Shown here: in pieces, positions 51,196-58,847 of the stretch
How positions within the stretch are numbered: position 1 is the first letter of the stretch
Layout: every line of letters starts with the position of its first letter
DNA from: Paraburkholderia domus
GTDB lineage: Bacteria > Pseudomonadota > Gammaproteobacteria > Burkholderiales > Burkholderiaceae
NCBI RefSeq assembly: GCF_905220705.1
Contig: NZ_CAJNAT010000011.1
Span: forward strand, 164,357-228,356
Direction of reading: 5' to 3'
DNA length: 64,000 nucleotides
Position numbers and translations under genes: made by a program
The notes under the pieces: generated by a model
What the model was told of the DNA's origin: nothing
Seen by the model: the letters and a program-made list of their open reading frames with translations, nothing else
The model's database searches: none

Positions 51196-52782
51196 ATGCC
51201 TGTAGCGATACGAAACGCGGCCCTCGTGCTGCTGACATGTTTCACGTTGGGCGCCAGTGCTTATGTGCAAGCCGGCTCCGGTTGCGATGAGGGCTGCAAA
51301 GCCCGCGGCCAGCTACTCGATCATCGCGTCACGTTACGGCTCAGTGCCGCAGCGTTTTCAAAATTGCTTGCGTCGAATGCATCCGGTCAGCAACTCGCGC
51401 AGATCGCCGGCGCGCCCGCTTGCAGCGTGGAGATGGTGACCTTCCGCTACCGGACTATCGGCGGCGCGGGCGAGCCCACCACCGCCAGCGGGGCACTGAT
51501 GATTCCGGGCGGCCGGTCGGCTGCGTGCAGCGGGCCGCGTCCGCTGATGCTCTATGCTCACGGCACGACCGCATACCGCAACTACAACATCGCCGATATC
51601 ACGCAAACGGATCCGGGCAACGGTGACGGCGCTGGGGAGGGCATTAGCGTTGCCGCCATGTATGCGGCCCAGGGCTATATCGTGGTGGCGACTAACTACG
51701 CCGGCTATGCCGGCTCCGATCTCACGTATCACCCCTATCTGAACGCCGACCAGCAATCCGCCGATGTAGTCGACTCGCTTCGGGCGGCGCGGGTCGCACT
51801 GAGTGAAACGAAGCCGGAAAGAAGGACGCGCGAGAACGGCAAGCTCTTCGTCACCGGCTATTCGCAAGGCGGCTTCGTGGCACTGGCGACGCATCGCGCA
51901 TTGCAGGCGGCCGGCGTCAAGGTTACGGCATCCGCGCCGGGATCGGGTCCGTATGCGCTCGCCGCCACCGCGGATGCGCTCATCGAAGGCGAGGTGAACC
52001 TGGGCTCGACGCTCTTCACGACCTTGATCGTGACGGGCTACCAGCGTGCTTACGGGAACATCTACGGCAAGCCCGCCGACTTCTATGAAGCGGCGTATGC
52101 CCCGGGCATCGAGAATCTCCTGCCGAGCCTGCAGCCTCTCGATACGTTATTTGCGAAGGGGAAACTGCCTTCGACGCAACTCTTCAGCAGTGTTCCTCCC
52201 GCGCCGCAATATGCTTCGATGACGCCGCCAACGTCGCCACCCCTCGCTCCGCCCTCGCTGACACCTTTGTTTGCTGCGGGATTCGGCAACGCCAATCTCG
52301 TGCGCAACGCCTATCGCCTGGGTCTTCTGGAAGACGCCGCAGCCAATCCCGATGGTGCGTTTCCCAATACCACGGTTGCCCTGACGCCGGCGGCGAATCC
52401 AATGCATCCGCTACGCCAGGCGTTCAAGCGCAATGACCTACGCAACTGGCTGCCGCGTGCGCCGGTTCTGTTGTGCGGCGGCGGCTCGGACCCCACCGTG
52501 TTTTTCTTCAACGCGCGCATCGAGCAGGCCTACTGGCAGAACGCCAAAGTGCCGGCTGGGCTTACGTCGGTCCTGGATGTGGATTCTCCAGTTGCGGGGC
52601 CCAATGATCCGTACGCGCCGATCAAGCAGGGTTTTGCCAATGCGAAAGCGACGCTCGCGAGTCAGGCTGTGGCGGGCGGTGCAACCGACGGCGGCGCGTC
52701 GGCTGTCCTTCAGGCCTATCACGGGGAACTGGTCGCATCGTTCTGCATGGTCGCCGCTCGGGCTTTCTTCACCAACTTCTGA
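51196..52782 (+). CDS. Secreted alpha/beta hydrolase (lipase/esterase-like)
   Basis: 528 residues. Signal peptide ~1-26 (ending YVQAGS region). A cysteine-rich short N-terminus (GCDEGCKARG) precedes the fold. Landmarks: PLMLYAHGTTAYRNYN (oxyanion region), NYAGYAGSD, nucleophile elbow GYSQGG, aspartate in LLCGGGSDPTVF, histidine in AYHGELVASFC. The arrangement is that of secretory lipase/prolyl-oligopeptidase-like esterases with a large lid insertion (~250-400, proline-rich PPTSPPLAPPSLTP). Exported, substrate unknown; lipids or aryl esters are likely. Confidence 0.83.
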   Translation: MPVAIRNAALVLLTCFTLGASAYVQAGSGCDEGCKARGQLLDHRVTLRLSAAAFSKLLASNASGQQLAQIAGAPACSVEMVTFRYRTIGGAGEPTTASGALMIPGGRSAACSGPRPLMLYAHGTTAYRNYNIADITQTDPGNGDGAGEGISVAAMYAAQGYIVVATNYAGYAGSDLTYHPYLNADQQSADVVDSLRAARVALSETKPERRTRENGKLFVTGYSQGGFVALATHRALQAAGVKVTASAPGSGPYALAATADALIEGEVNLGSTLFTTLIVTGYQRAYGNIYGKPADFYEAAYAPGIENLLPSLQPLDTLFAKGKLPSTQLFSSVPPAPQYASMTPPTSPPLAPPSLTPLFAAGFGNANLVRNAYRLGLLEDAAANPDGAFPNTTVALTPAANPMHPLRQAFKRNDLRNWLPRAPVLLCGGGSDPTVFFFNARIEQAYWQNAKVPAGLTSVLDVDSPVAGPNDPYAPIKQGFANAKATLASQAVAGGATDGGASAVLQAYHGELVASFCMVAARAFFTNF

Positions 52783-52827
52783 GGCGAGTGACGACCCTCC
52801 AGGCGTTGTACCGATAGACGCGACCGG

Positions 52828-52866
52828 AACGAAGGCTGGCAACGAAGGCTGCCAACGAAGGCCGAT
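52828..52866. repeat. Three 13-bp tandem repeats between convergent genes
   Basis: AACGAAGGCTGGC, AACGAAGGCTGCC, AACGAAGGCCGAT at 52828-52840, 52841-52853 and 52854-52866. They precede a short hairpin. Confidence 0.85.
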
Positions 52867-52867
52867 G

Positions 52868-52887
52868 GTGAAGGCCCGCGCCTTCAC
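52868..52887. terminator. Stem-loop between convergent hydrolase and PAP2 genes
   Basis: GTGAAGGC (52868-52875), loop CCGC, GCCTTCAC (52880-52887): a perfect 8-bp stem placed between two convergent genes. No T-tract, so termination efficiency is uncertain. Confidence 0.5.
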
Positions 52888-52893
52888 GCAGGC

Positions 52894-53496
52894 CTATGAG
52901 GACAACCAGCCGCGCCCGATCGGCCACGCCAGCAGCTTGCGGTACACCGTGACCAGGCCGCGCGTCAGCATGGTGCCGCGCCACCGCCACAGCGGTGCGA
53001 TCAGCAGGAACGCCAGGGCTGCCACGGCGACGGCGCCCAGCATGTCGAGCGGGAAGTGGACGCCGACAAACACGCGCGACCACGCTACCGCGAGACCGGA
53101 CAGCAGGATCGCCACGCCGTAACGTCTCAAGCCGCCCATCAACAAGGTCAGCGCGATGCTGGCGAAGATGGTCCCGTGGTCGCTCGGGAACGACGGGTCG
53201 GGCACGTGCTCCAGAAACGTACGGCCGATTCCGATCACGAAAGGCCGGGGATGTGGCCAGACCAGACCGATAATCTGGCTAAGGCCGAGGGCGAGCAGGG
53301 TCACGCAAAACGCGCGTACTGCGACTTCGCGTTGATGCTCGTCGCCGAAGAGCCATATCGCGATTAGGGACAGCGGCACGAGATAAATGACATACACGGC
53401 GATCGAGCACGCCATGTCGATTTGCCAGGCTGACGTCGACGGCGTGGCGTTGATCATCAGAAACAGCGCCTGATTGAACGCTTCGAGTGTATTCAT
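52894..53496 (-). CDS. PAP2-family phosphatase, probable undecaprenyl-diphosphatase (BcrC type)
   Basis: 200 residues, six membrane helices. The three PAP2 motifs are WPHPRPF (~80-86), PSFPSDHGT (~100-108) and SRVFVGVHFPLD (~139-150), with the catalytic histidines in the second and third. In BcrC/YbjG-like enzymes this dephosphorylates undecaprenyl diphosphate on the periplasmic side, recycling the cell-wall lipid carrier and giving bacitracin tolerance. The family also contains phosphatidate phosphatases, so the substrate is probable only. Confidence 0.85.
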   Translation of the reverse strand: MNTLEAFNQALFLMINATPSTSAWQIDMACSIAVYVIYLVPLSLIAIWLFGDEHQREVAVRAFCVTLLALGLSQIIGLVWPHPRPFVIGIGRTFLEHVPDPSFPSDHGTIFASIALTLLMGGLRRYGVAILLSGLAVAWSRVFVGVHFPLDMLGAVAVAALAFLLIAPLWRWRGTMLTRGLVTVYRKLLAWPIGRGWLSS

Positions 53497-53652
53497 GCGG
53501 TGAAGTTTTAAGGGCGTGTATTGAATCGAACTGCCGATCTTAGCGGATCAAGCTTAGGGGCAGCTTAGGTGCAGGCGGAAGCGATTGACAGAATCGTCCG
53601 GTGACGGGCCGTGTAATCTGTCGATCCATATCGGCAAAAAGGCGAGGCGATC

Positions 53653-54519
53653 GTGACAGATCTGAACGCGAGTGGTGATTTTATCCTGCGCACCATGTCG
53701 GCCGACGACGTGGCTTTGGCGGTCGAATGGGCTGCGGCGGAAGGATGGAACCCTGGCCTGCATGATGCCGAATGCTTTCGCGCCGGGGACCCTAATGGCT
53801 TTTTTATCGGAGTGTGGCGCGGCGAGCCGGTTGCCTGCATTTCCGCGGTCGCTTACGGCGAACATTTCGGCTTTATCGGCCTGTATATCGTGAAGCCGGA
53901 GTTTCGCGGTAGAGGCTTCGGCATGCGCGTCTGGCAGCACGGCATGGACTATCTGCGCAACCGCAATGTCGGATTGGACGGTGTTATTGCTCAACAGGCG
54001 AATTACAGAAAGTCTGGCTTTCGGCTTGCGTATCGCAACATTCGCTTTCAGGGGGTCGTTCAAGCCGTCGCGCACGACGCGGCGCGTTCGACCATTTTGA
54101 ATGCATCGGCGCTGCCGTTCGAGCGGCTGTTTGACTACGATCGCTTTTGCTTTCCCGCCGCACGTGAGCGTTTTCTTGCCGTGTGGCTCGGACAACCTGA
54201 CGTCATTGCGCTGGCTGCCGTTCACGACGGTCATGTTGCGGGCTATGGCGTACTACGCCGTTGTAGAGCGGGATGCAAGATCGGCCCGCTCTTCGCCGAT
54301 AGCGATGAGATCGCCAGCGATCTGTTCGATGCGTTGGTGGCGCGCATGCCGGGCGAGGTCATTGTTCTCGACGTGCCGGAGACCCATCCCGCTGCCGTTG
54401 CGCTGGCCGAGCGGCATGGCATGACGAGCGTCTTCGAGACGGCGCGGATGTACACACAGGAACCGCCCGCTATTCAAATCGAACGTATGTTCGGCGTGAC
54501 GTCATTCGAACTCGGATGA
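53653..54519 (+). CDS. GNAT-family N-acetyltransferase, two-domain
   Basis: 288 residues from GTG 53653. The N-terminal GNAT domain spans ~1-140 (VALAVEWAAAEGWNPGLHDA, IGLYIVKPEFRGRGFGMRVWQ with the acetyl-CoA RGRGFG loop). The C-terminal half is a second GNAT-like lobe (VHDGHVAGYGVLRRC, CKIGPLFADSDEIASDLFDAL), as in YitH-type enzymes. Cytosolic, acceptor unknown. The gene stands alone. Confidence 0.88.
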   Translation: MTDLNASGDFILRTMSADDVALAVEWAAAEGWNPGLHDAECFRAGDPNGFFIGVWRGEPVACISAVAYGEHFGFIGLYIVKPEFRGRGFGMRVWQHGMDYLRNRNVGLDGVIAQQANYRKSGFRLAYRNIRFQGVVQAVAHDAARSTILNASALPFERLFDYDRFCFPAARERFLAVWLGQPDVIALAAVHDGHVAGYGVLRRCRAGCKIGPLFADSDEIASDLFDALVARMPGEVIVLDVPETHPAAVALAERHGMTSVFETARMYTQEPPAIQIERMFGVTSFELG

Positions 54520-54615
54520 TCCGGGCGCAGGTTTGCGCCTTTGTCTGCGTTGCCGTCTGCGGTGCGTCTTATGAACCACAGGCGGCAAACATACCGTTTG
54601 ATACGTGCGTATGCG

Positions 54616-54921
54616 CTACTTCCATTTTGAGCCGAGATTCTCCAGTCCGGCTTTCATGAGGTCCTGAGGCAACATGACAACGCGCATTTCGCAGTCCGCG
54701 TTAAATTTCAGGAAAAATGGTTCTGCGAGTGCGGGAATTCCCGATGGATCGTCGAGGTTCACGATGAGTATTGCGCCGCGTGTTCCATTCTGCTCGGTGA
54801 AGTAGGCGGCTTCCGGTTTTATTTCTTCGAGTATTCTCCCTATCACTTCGCCGGCAGTGCCATCGCGCACCAGCGTGTTGAACGGTTCGTGCGGAATTCG
54901 TATGTTGAGTAGCATGCGCAT
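54616..54921 (-). CDS. Small conserved-type protein (DUF3303-like)
   Basis: 101 residues from ATG 54921, chosen because a perfect AGGAGGA lies 5-12 bp upstream; the frame opening at 54945 would place this site inside the gene. The product is a single ferredoxin-like alpha/beta domain (MRMLLNIRIPHEPFNTLV, RGAILIVNLDDPSGIPALAEPF, NADCEMRVVMLPQDLM). Function unknown. Confidence 0.75.
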   Translation of the reverse strand: MRMLLNIRIPHEPFNTLVRDGTAGEVIGRILEEIKPEAAYFTEQNGTRGAILIVNLDDPSGIPALAEPFFLKFNADCEMRVVMLPQDLMKAGLENLGSKWK

Positions 54922-54968
54922 GTCATCCTCCTGGTTGATGCCCAAAGGGCCTCTTAAGAATAGGAGTT

Positions 54969-55182
54969 TTATGCGTCGGCGTTGGTGTTTGCGTTGATCA
55001 CGTCATGATCCATCGCGGCGGCCGCCAATGTGCTCGCCAGTTCTGGCTGCGCTTCCTTGCGTTCGCTGTAGCGATCGGTCAGGTAGTCCGAACGGTCGCG
55101 CACCAGCAATGTGAACTTGTACAGTTCCTCCATCACGTCGACGCTTTCGAGCGGTAGCCAGTCGATCTGATTTACCGGGCAT
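54969..55182 (-). pseudogene. arsH: arsH remnant with two deletions
   Basis: The ATG at 55182 overlaps the arsC stop (TAATG). Almost at once the correct frame is lost, then pieces of ArsH follow: VNQIDWLPL (middle of ArsH, cf. SQIDWIPL) joined directly to VDVMEELYKFTLLVRDRSDY and LTDRYSERKE, the normal C-terminus, ending at TAA 54969. About 100 N-terminal residues and ~70 residues between the two pieces are missing, and the total length is 3n+1, so the frame is broken. Intact ArsH is an FMN-dependent NADPH oxidoreductase of organoarsenical detoxification. Confidence 0.8.
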
Positions 55183-55604
55183 TAACGCACCCTCCGTCCT
55201 GCGCTATCGATCACCTGCTCGCCATCCTCTTTTGTAAAAGCCCCTTGTTGCGCCGCGGGCAGGATATCGAGAACGACTTCGGAAGGGCGGCATAGACGCA
55301 CCCCGAGCGGGGTGACCACAATCGGGCGATTGATGAGGATCGGATGTGCGAGCATCGCATCGAGCAATTGCTCATCGCTCAAGGACGCGTCCGCGAGACC
55401 GAGTTCGGCATACGGCGAGCCCTTCTCGCGCAGCGCGGCGCGCACGGTGAGGCCCGCACGCTCGATCAGGTTCTTCAGCGTGGCTCGATCGGGAGGGCTC
55501 TTCAGATACTCGATGACGTGCGGCTCGATGCCGGCATTGCGAATCATTGCCAGCGTATGGCGCGAGGTGCCGCAATCCGGGTTGTGATAGATCGTGACGC
55601 TCAT
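55182..55604 (-). CDS. arsC: Arsenate reductase (glutaredoxin-dependent)
   Basis: 140 residues from ATG 55604, the normal length. The catalytic cysteine is in IYHNPDCGTSRHTL near residue 12, followed by LKSPPDRATLKNLIERAGL and the arginine-bearing PILINRPIVVTPLGVRLCRP. It reduces arsenate to arsenite in the cytosol with glutathione/glutaredoxin. Its start overlaps the stop of the acr3 remnant (ATGA, 55601-55604). It is the only apparently intact enzyme of the operon. With the exporter broken, its product arsenite would depend on another exporter elsewhere. Confidence 0.92.
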   Translation of the reverse strand: MSVTIYHNPDCGTSRHTLAMIRNAGIEPHVIEYLKSPPDRATLKNLIERAGLTVRAALREKGSPYAELGLADASLSDEQLLDAMLAHPILINRPIVVTPLGVRLCRPSEVVLDILPAAQQGAFTKEDGEQVIDSAGRRVR

Positions 55605-55955
55605 ACACGTTGTCCTTTGACGCTGGGTTTTGCCTCGTACCAGTGCTGCGAACGGTTGACGACGCCGACCACCAGCAGCATCACCGGCACTTCGATCAGC
55701 ACGCCGACCACCGTGGCAAGCGCCGCGCCCGAATGAAATCCAAACAGGCTGATCGCCGTGGCCACCGCAAGCTCGAAGAAATTGCTTGCGCCGATCCAGC
55801 AGGAGGGCGACGAGCGGCGCGAATGCCACGATCATGATGGCGTCGTTGAGCGCTACTTGCGATAGCGTGAAATACGGATCGCCCTTGCAGCGTTGCGACC
55901 AGACGAACACCATGGCCGGCCGTGCGGCGCGAGCCACGGTGCTAGTGGTGCTCAT
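55601..55955 (-). pseudogene. acr3: acr3 (arsenite exporter) remnant with two internal deletions
   Basis: The ATG at 55955 overlaps the arsR stop, as in an intact operon, and codes MSTTSTVARAARP; it is then joined to AMVFVWSQRCKGDPYFTLSQ and ALNDAIMIVAFAPLVALLL, an internal part of ACR3. At about 55790-55800 a second junction with frame change leads to IGASNFFELAVATAISLFGF through to VNRSQHWYEAKP and the normal end at 55601. Roughly 120 and 95 residues are missing. The length (355 bp) is 3n+1. Intact ACR3 is a 10-TM carrier of ~350 residues, so this cannot export arsenite. Confidence 0.85.
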
Positions 55956-56278
55956 GTTTCGCAGCAGCCGGGAAGGTCGCTTGCGGCGCATGGTGCACCG
56001 GCACAGCAGTTTTCAGTCAGAAAGGCGATCAGGCCCGTCATCGCGTCGAAATTCGCCGAATAGATGATGAAGCGCCCGTCCTGCCGCGGTTTCACCAGTT
56101 CGGCATGTGACAGATCCTTGAGGTGGAACGAGAGGCTTGATGGGGAAAGCCCGAGCTGCTGCGCGATTTCGCCGGCGGCCATGCCATCCGGCCCGGCGAC
56201 GACCAGCAAACGAAAGATCGCCAACCGCGATTCATGAGCGAGCGCGCCAAGGGCGCGTACAACGAGGTTCGAGTCCAT
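55952..56278 (-). CDS. arsR: ArsR-family arsenic-responsive repressor
   Basis: 108 residues from ATG 56278. Winged helix-turn-helix with ALAHESRLAIFRLLVVAGPDG, IAQQLGLSPSSLSFHLKDL and ELVKPRQDGRFIIYSANF. The C-terminal tail carries clustered cysteines (ENCCAGAPC and GCCET), the likely As(III) ligands, as in ArsR variants whose site is at the C-terminus and not in the DNA-binding helix. It should bind the dyad at 56307-56326 and autoregulate the ars operon. Intact, in contrast to its neighbour. Confidence 0.92.
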   Translation of the reverse strand: MDSNLVVRALGALAHESRLAIFRLLVVAGPDGMAAGEIAQQLGLSPSSLSFHLKDLSHAELVKPRQDGRFIIYSANFDAMTGLIAFLTENCCAGAPCAASDLPGCCET

Positions 56279-56306
56279 GGCCAAACGATACGCCGATCGG
56301 TTCCAT

Positions 56307-56326
56307 ATTTCAAGTATTGTTGAAAT
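56307..56326 (-). promoter_or_regulatory. Probable ArsR operator
   Basis: ATTTCAA (56307-56313), six-base centre, TTGAAAT (56320-56326): a perfect 7-bp inverted repeat 29-48 bp upstream of the arsR ATG at 56278. Spacing and A/T-rich arms fit ArsR/SmtB-family operators. Confidence 0.75.
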
Positions 56327-56575
56327 GATGGCTGGGCGAATACAGTCCGTGGGTATGGGCAGCCTCGCCCAAACCCCTCTCGCTCTCGGAACCGCACTGA
56401 AGCGCTGGCGCTTACTGCATCGAGTCAAGTAAGCGCACGTGGCCGGGATTTTCGGCGTAGCCCAATCGATGAAGGAACGTTGAATTGTGCGGCCGTTAAG
56501 GCGCTGCGGACGATGCGGCCTATCACGAGGTATTCAACGTCACCGCACGAGGCCAGCGCAGTACCTCGAATCCGC

Positions 56576-57202
56576 TCAGTTGCCGAACAACGAGGTCTGC
56601 GTCCCGCGGCTCGGCGCCGGGCGTGCCGGTTTCACCGGCGTTTCCCGGCCGGCCATTTCCGGCGTGGCGCCGGAAGCCGCTGTCGCCGCCACAGTCGAAT
56701 CCGCGGCCGCTTCCAGCGAAGTCTGCCCGGCCTCAAGCGAGAGGAGCAACATCTTGTTCGTCAGTCCGCCTGCAAAGCCGGTCAGGTCGCCGGACGCGCC
56801 GATCACCCGATGGCACGGCGCCACGATGGAGATCGGATTTCTACCGTTCGCCGCACCCACCGCCCGCACCGCGTTGATGTTCCCGATTTGCGTGGCGATG
56901 TCCGAATAGCTGCGCGTTTCACCGAACGGGATCGTCAGGAGCGCAGCCCAAACCTTCTTCTGGAAGTCCGTTCCCTGGAAGTCGAGTTCAAGATCGAACC
57001 GGTCTCGCGTTCCTGCGAAATATTCGTTCAGTTGCCGCTCTGTTTCGACCAGGACCGGGCGGTCATCCGCTTCGACTAGTTCCGGCAGGCGCACCCGGTT
57101 CGGCTTGTCGTTCTCCCACAGAATGGCGGCGAGCCGGTTCCCATTTGCGACGAGCTTCAGCTCGCCGACGGGCGAATCCATCAACTTGTATGCGTATGTC
57201 AC
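56576..57202 (-). CDS. ogt: Methylated-DNA-protein cysteine methyltransferase
   Basis: 208 residues from GTG 57202. It removes methyl/alkyl groups from O6-alkylguanine onto its own cysteine. The active site is PCHRV with C130, preceded by FQKKVWAALLTIPFGETRSYSDIA and RAVGAANGRNP, and followed by GFAGGLTNK. A ~40-residue Ala/Pro-rich tail after the conserved domain ends in QTSLFGN (residues 202-208), which resembles the beta-clamp-binding peptide QxxLF and may tether the enzyme to the replication clamp. The longer frame from 57256 has no conserved residues at its start. Confidence 0.92.
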   Translation of the reverse strand: MTYAYKLMDSPVGELKLVANGNRLAAILWENDKPNRVRLPELVEADDRPVLVETERQLNEYFAGTRDRFDLELDFQGTDFQKKVWAALLTIPFGETRSYSDIATQIGNINAVRAVGAANGRNPISIVAPCHRVIGASGDLTGFAGGLTNKMLLLSLEAGQTSLEAAADSTVAATAASGATPEMAGRETPVKPARPAPSRGTQTSLFGN

Positions 57203-57415
57203 TTTGCGTCGTTCCTGGCTAGCTGGAGGCTGGGATGGCTCAATGCGAGGCTGCAAACGCGCTGCGCAATGGCTCCGATACCTGACAGCTTAAACCTCGG
57301 CCTCGCTGAGGTCACGCCGGATCTTGCTATCCAATTCTGCACAGGGCTTGCGACTCAGTAGAATTGATACCCTCGGCACTTCGCTAACTGGCAACCGGAT
57401 ATCTTCTCTACACCT

Positions 57416-58786
57416 GTGACAAGCACTCTCGAACAACTGCGTGCCGGACAACTGGCGGGGACTCGCCGACTCAAACTCGCGTGCGGGCTGAGCGAGTTTC
57501 CACGCGAAATTTTCGATCTGGCGGACACGCTGGAAATTCTCGATCTATCGGGCAATGCACTCTCGACGTTGCCTGACGATCTGCCGCGCTTGAGCAAGCT
57601 GCACACCATCTTTGCGTCTGACAACCCGTTCACTGAGTTACCGGAGGTCCTCGGGGCGTGTTCGCAGCTGAGCATGGTCGGCTTCAAGGCAAACCGTATC
57701 CGAGAGGTTTCGGGTAAGTCGCTGCCGCCGCTGCTGCGTTGGCTGATTCTCACCGACAACGAGATCGAAGCGCTGCCGCCAGAAATCGGCGCCTGCGCGC
57801 AACTGCAGAAGCTGATGCTTGCCGGCAACCGGTTGCGCACGCTACCCGAGGAATTGTCTGCCTGCTCGCGGCTCGAACTGCTGCGTCTCGCGGCGAATCA
57901 ACTCAGCGGACTGCCTGCGTGGTTGCTGCGCTTGCCACGCCTTTCCTGGCTGGCTTTCGCCGGCAATTCGTTCAGCGAAACGCTGGAAACGGCGGCACTG
58001 AGCGATACACCGATCGCAGATATCCGATGGGACGAGTTAAAACTTGAACAGCAGTTAGGCGAGGGTGCGTCCGGTGTCATTTATCGTGCCGCGCTGCTTG
58101 CTCATGATGACGATGCGAGCAGGCCGGTGGCGGTCAAGTTGTTCAAGGGTGCGGTAACGAGCGATGGATTGCCGGACTGCGAGATGGCAGCCTGCATTCG
58201 TGCAGGCGATCATCCGAACCTGATTCCGGTGGTGGGCAAGGTGAAGGACCATCCGGCGGACGCACATGGCCTGGTGATGGAATTGATCGATCCGCAATTC
58301 ACCAACCTTGCCGGACCACCGAGCCTCGAGTCATGCACCCGCGACGTCTACGGCGCGGATACGCGCTTTGATTTGGCATCGGCGTTGAGCATTGCATACG
58401 GCATGGCGTCGGCGGCGTGCCATCTGCATCGGCAAGGCGTCATCCATGGCGATCTGTACGCACACAATATTCTGCACTGTGGACAGGGACGCGCGTTGCT
58501 GGGCGATTTTGGTGCGGCGTCTTTCTATGCCACCGATGATCGAGACCTCAGCGCCGCGCTGCAGCGTCTCGAAGTGAGAGCGTATGGTTGTCTGCTGGAG
58601 GAGTTGATCGACCGATGCGACTGGCCGAATGCCGAAGCGGACATCGCAGCGAAGCTGGTGGCGTTGAAACAGAATTGCTTGAGCGAAGATATTGGCAGCC
58701 GGCCATTGTTCGACGAAATCGCTTCCGTTTTGCGGCAGTTAATGGGCACCGGCAATCGGGACGCCGCAGCGTCGGCTTCGGGTTGA
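57416..58786 (+). CDS. Cytosolic leucine-rich-repeat protein kinase
   Basis: 456 residues from GTG 57416; no signal peptide or membrane helix. Residues ~15-200 hold about seven leucine-rich repeats (LEILDLSGNALSTLPDDL, LRWLILTDNEIEALPPEI, LQKLMLAGNRLRTLPEEL). The kinase domain follows: glycine loop GEGASG at 215-220, VAVKLF with K241, catalytic HGD at 344-346 (VIHGDLYAHNIL, so the usual HRD is HGD) and DFG at 364-366. The spacing HxD to DFG is the normal 18 residues, so activity is plausible. The activation segment is short and no APE motif is evident. Role and targets unknown. Gene stands alone. Confidence 0.85.
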   Translation: MTSTLEQLRAGQLAGTRRLKLACGLSEFPREIFDLADTLEILDLSGNALSTLPDDLPRLSKLHTIFASDNPFTELPEVLGACSQLSMVGFKANRIREVSGKSLPPLLRWLILTDNEIEALPPEIGACAQLQKLMLAGNRLRTLPEELSACSRLELLRLAANQLSGLPAWLLRLPRLSWLAFAGNSFSETLETAALSDTPIADIRWDELKLEQQLGEGASGVIYRAALLAHDDDASRPVAVKLFKGAVTSDGLPDCEMAACIRAGDHPNLIPVVGKVKDHPADAHGLVMELIDPQFTNLAGPPSLESCTRDVYGADTRFDLASALSIAYGMASAACHLHRQGVIHGDLYAHNILHCGQGRALLGDFGAASFYATDDRDLSAALQRLEVRAYGCLLEELIDRCDWPNAEADIAAKLVALKQNCLSEDIGSRPLFDEIASVLRQLMGTGNRDAAASASG

Positions 58787-58847
58787 TCAGGTCTTTGTAG
58801 GGACGCCACGCAACTATTCGTCCGTGTGGTCCAAGGAGAGAAATTCA

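Noticed and set aside
55605..55991. A 269-residue fusion of an unknown N-terminal part with ArsC
   Set aside because: The N-terminal part is the frame-shifted acr3 remnant; ArsC starts normally at 55604.
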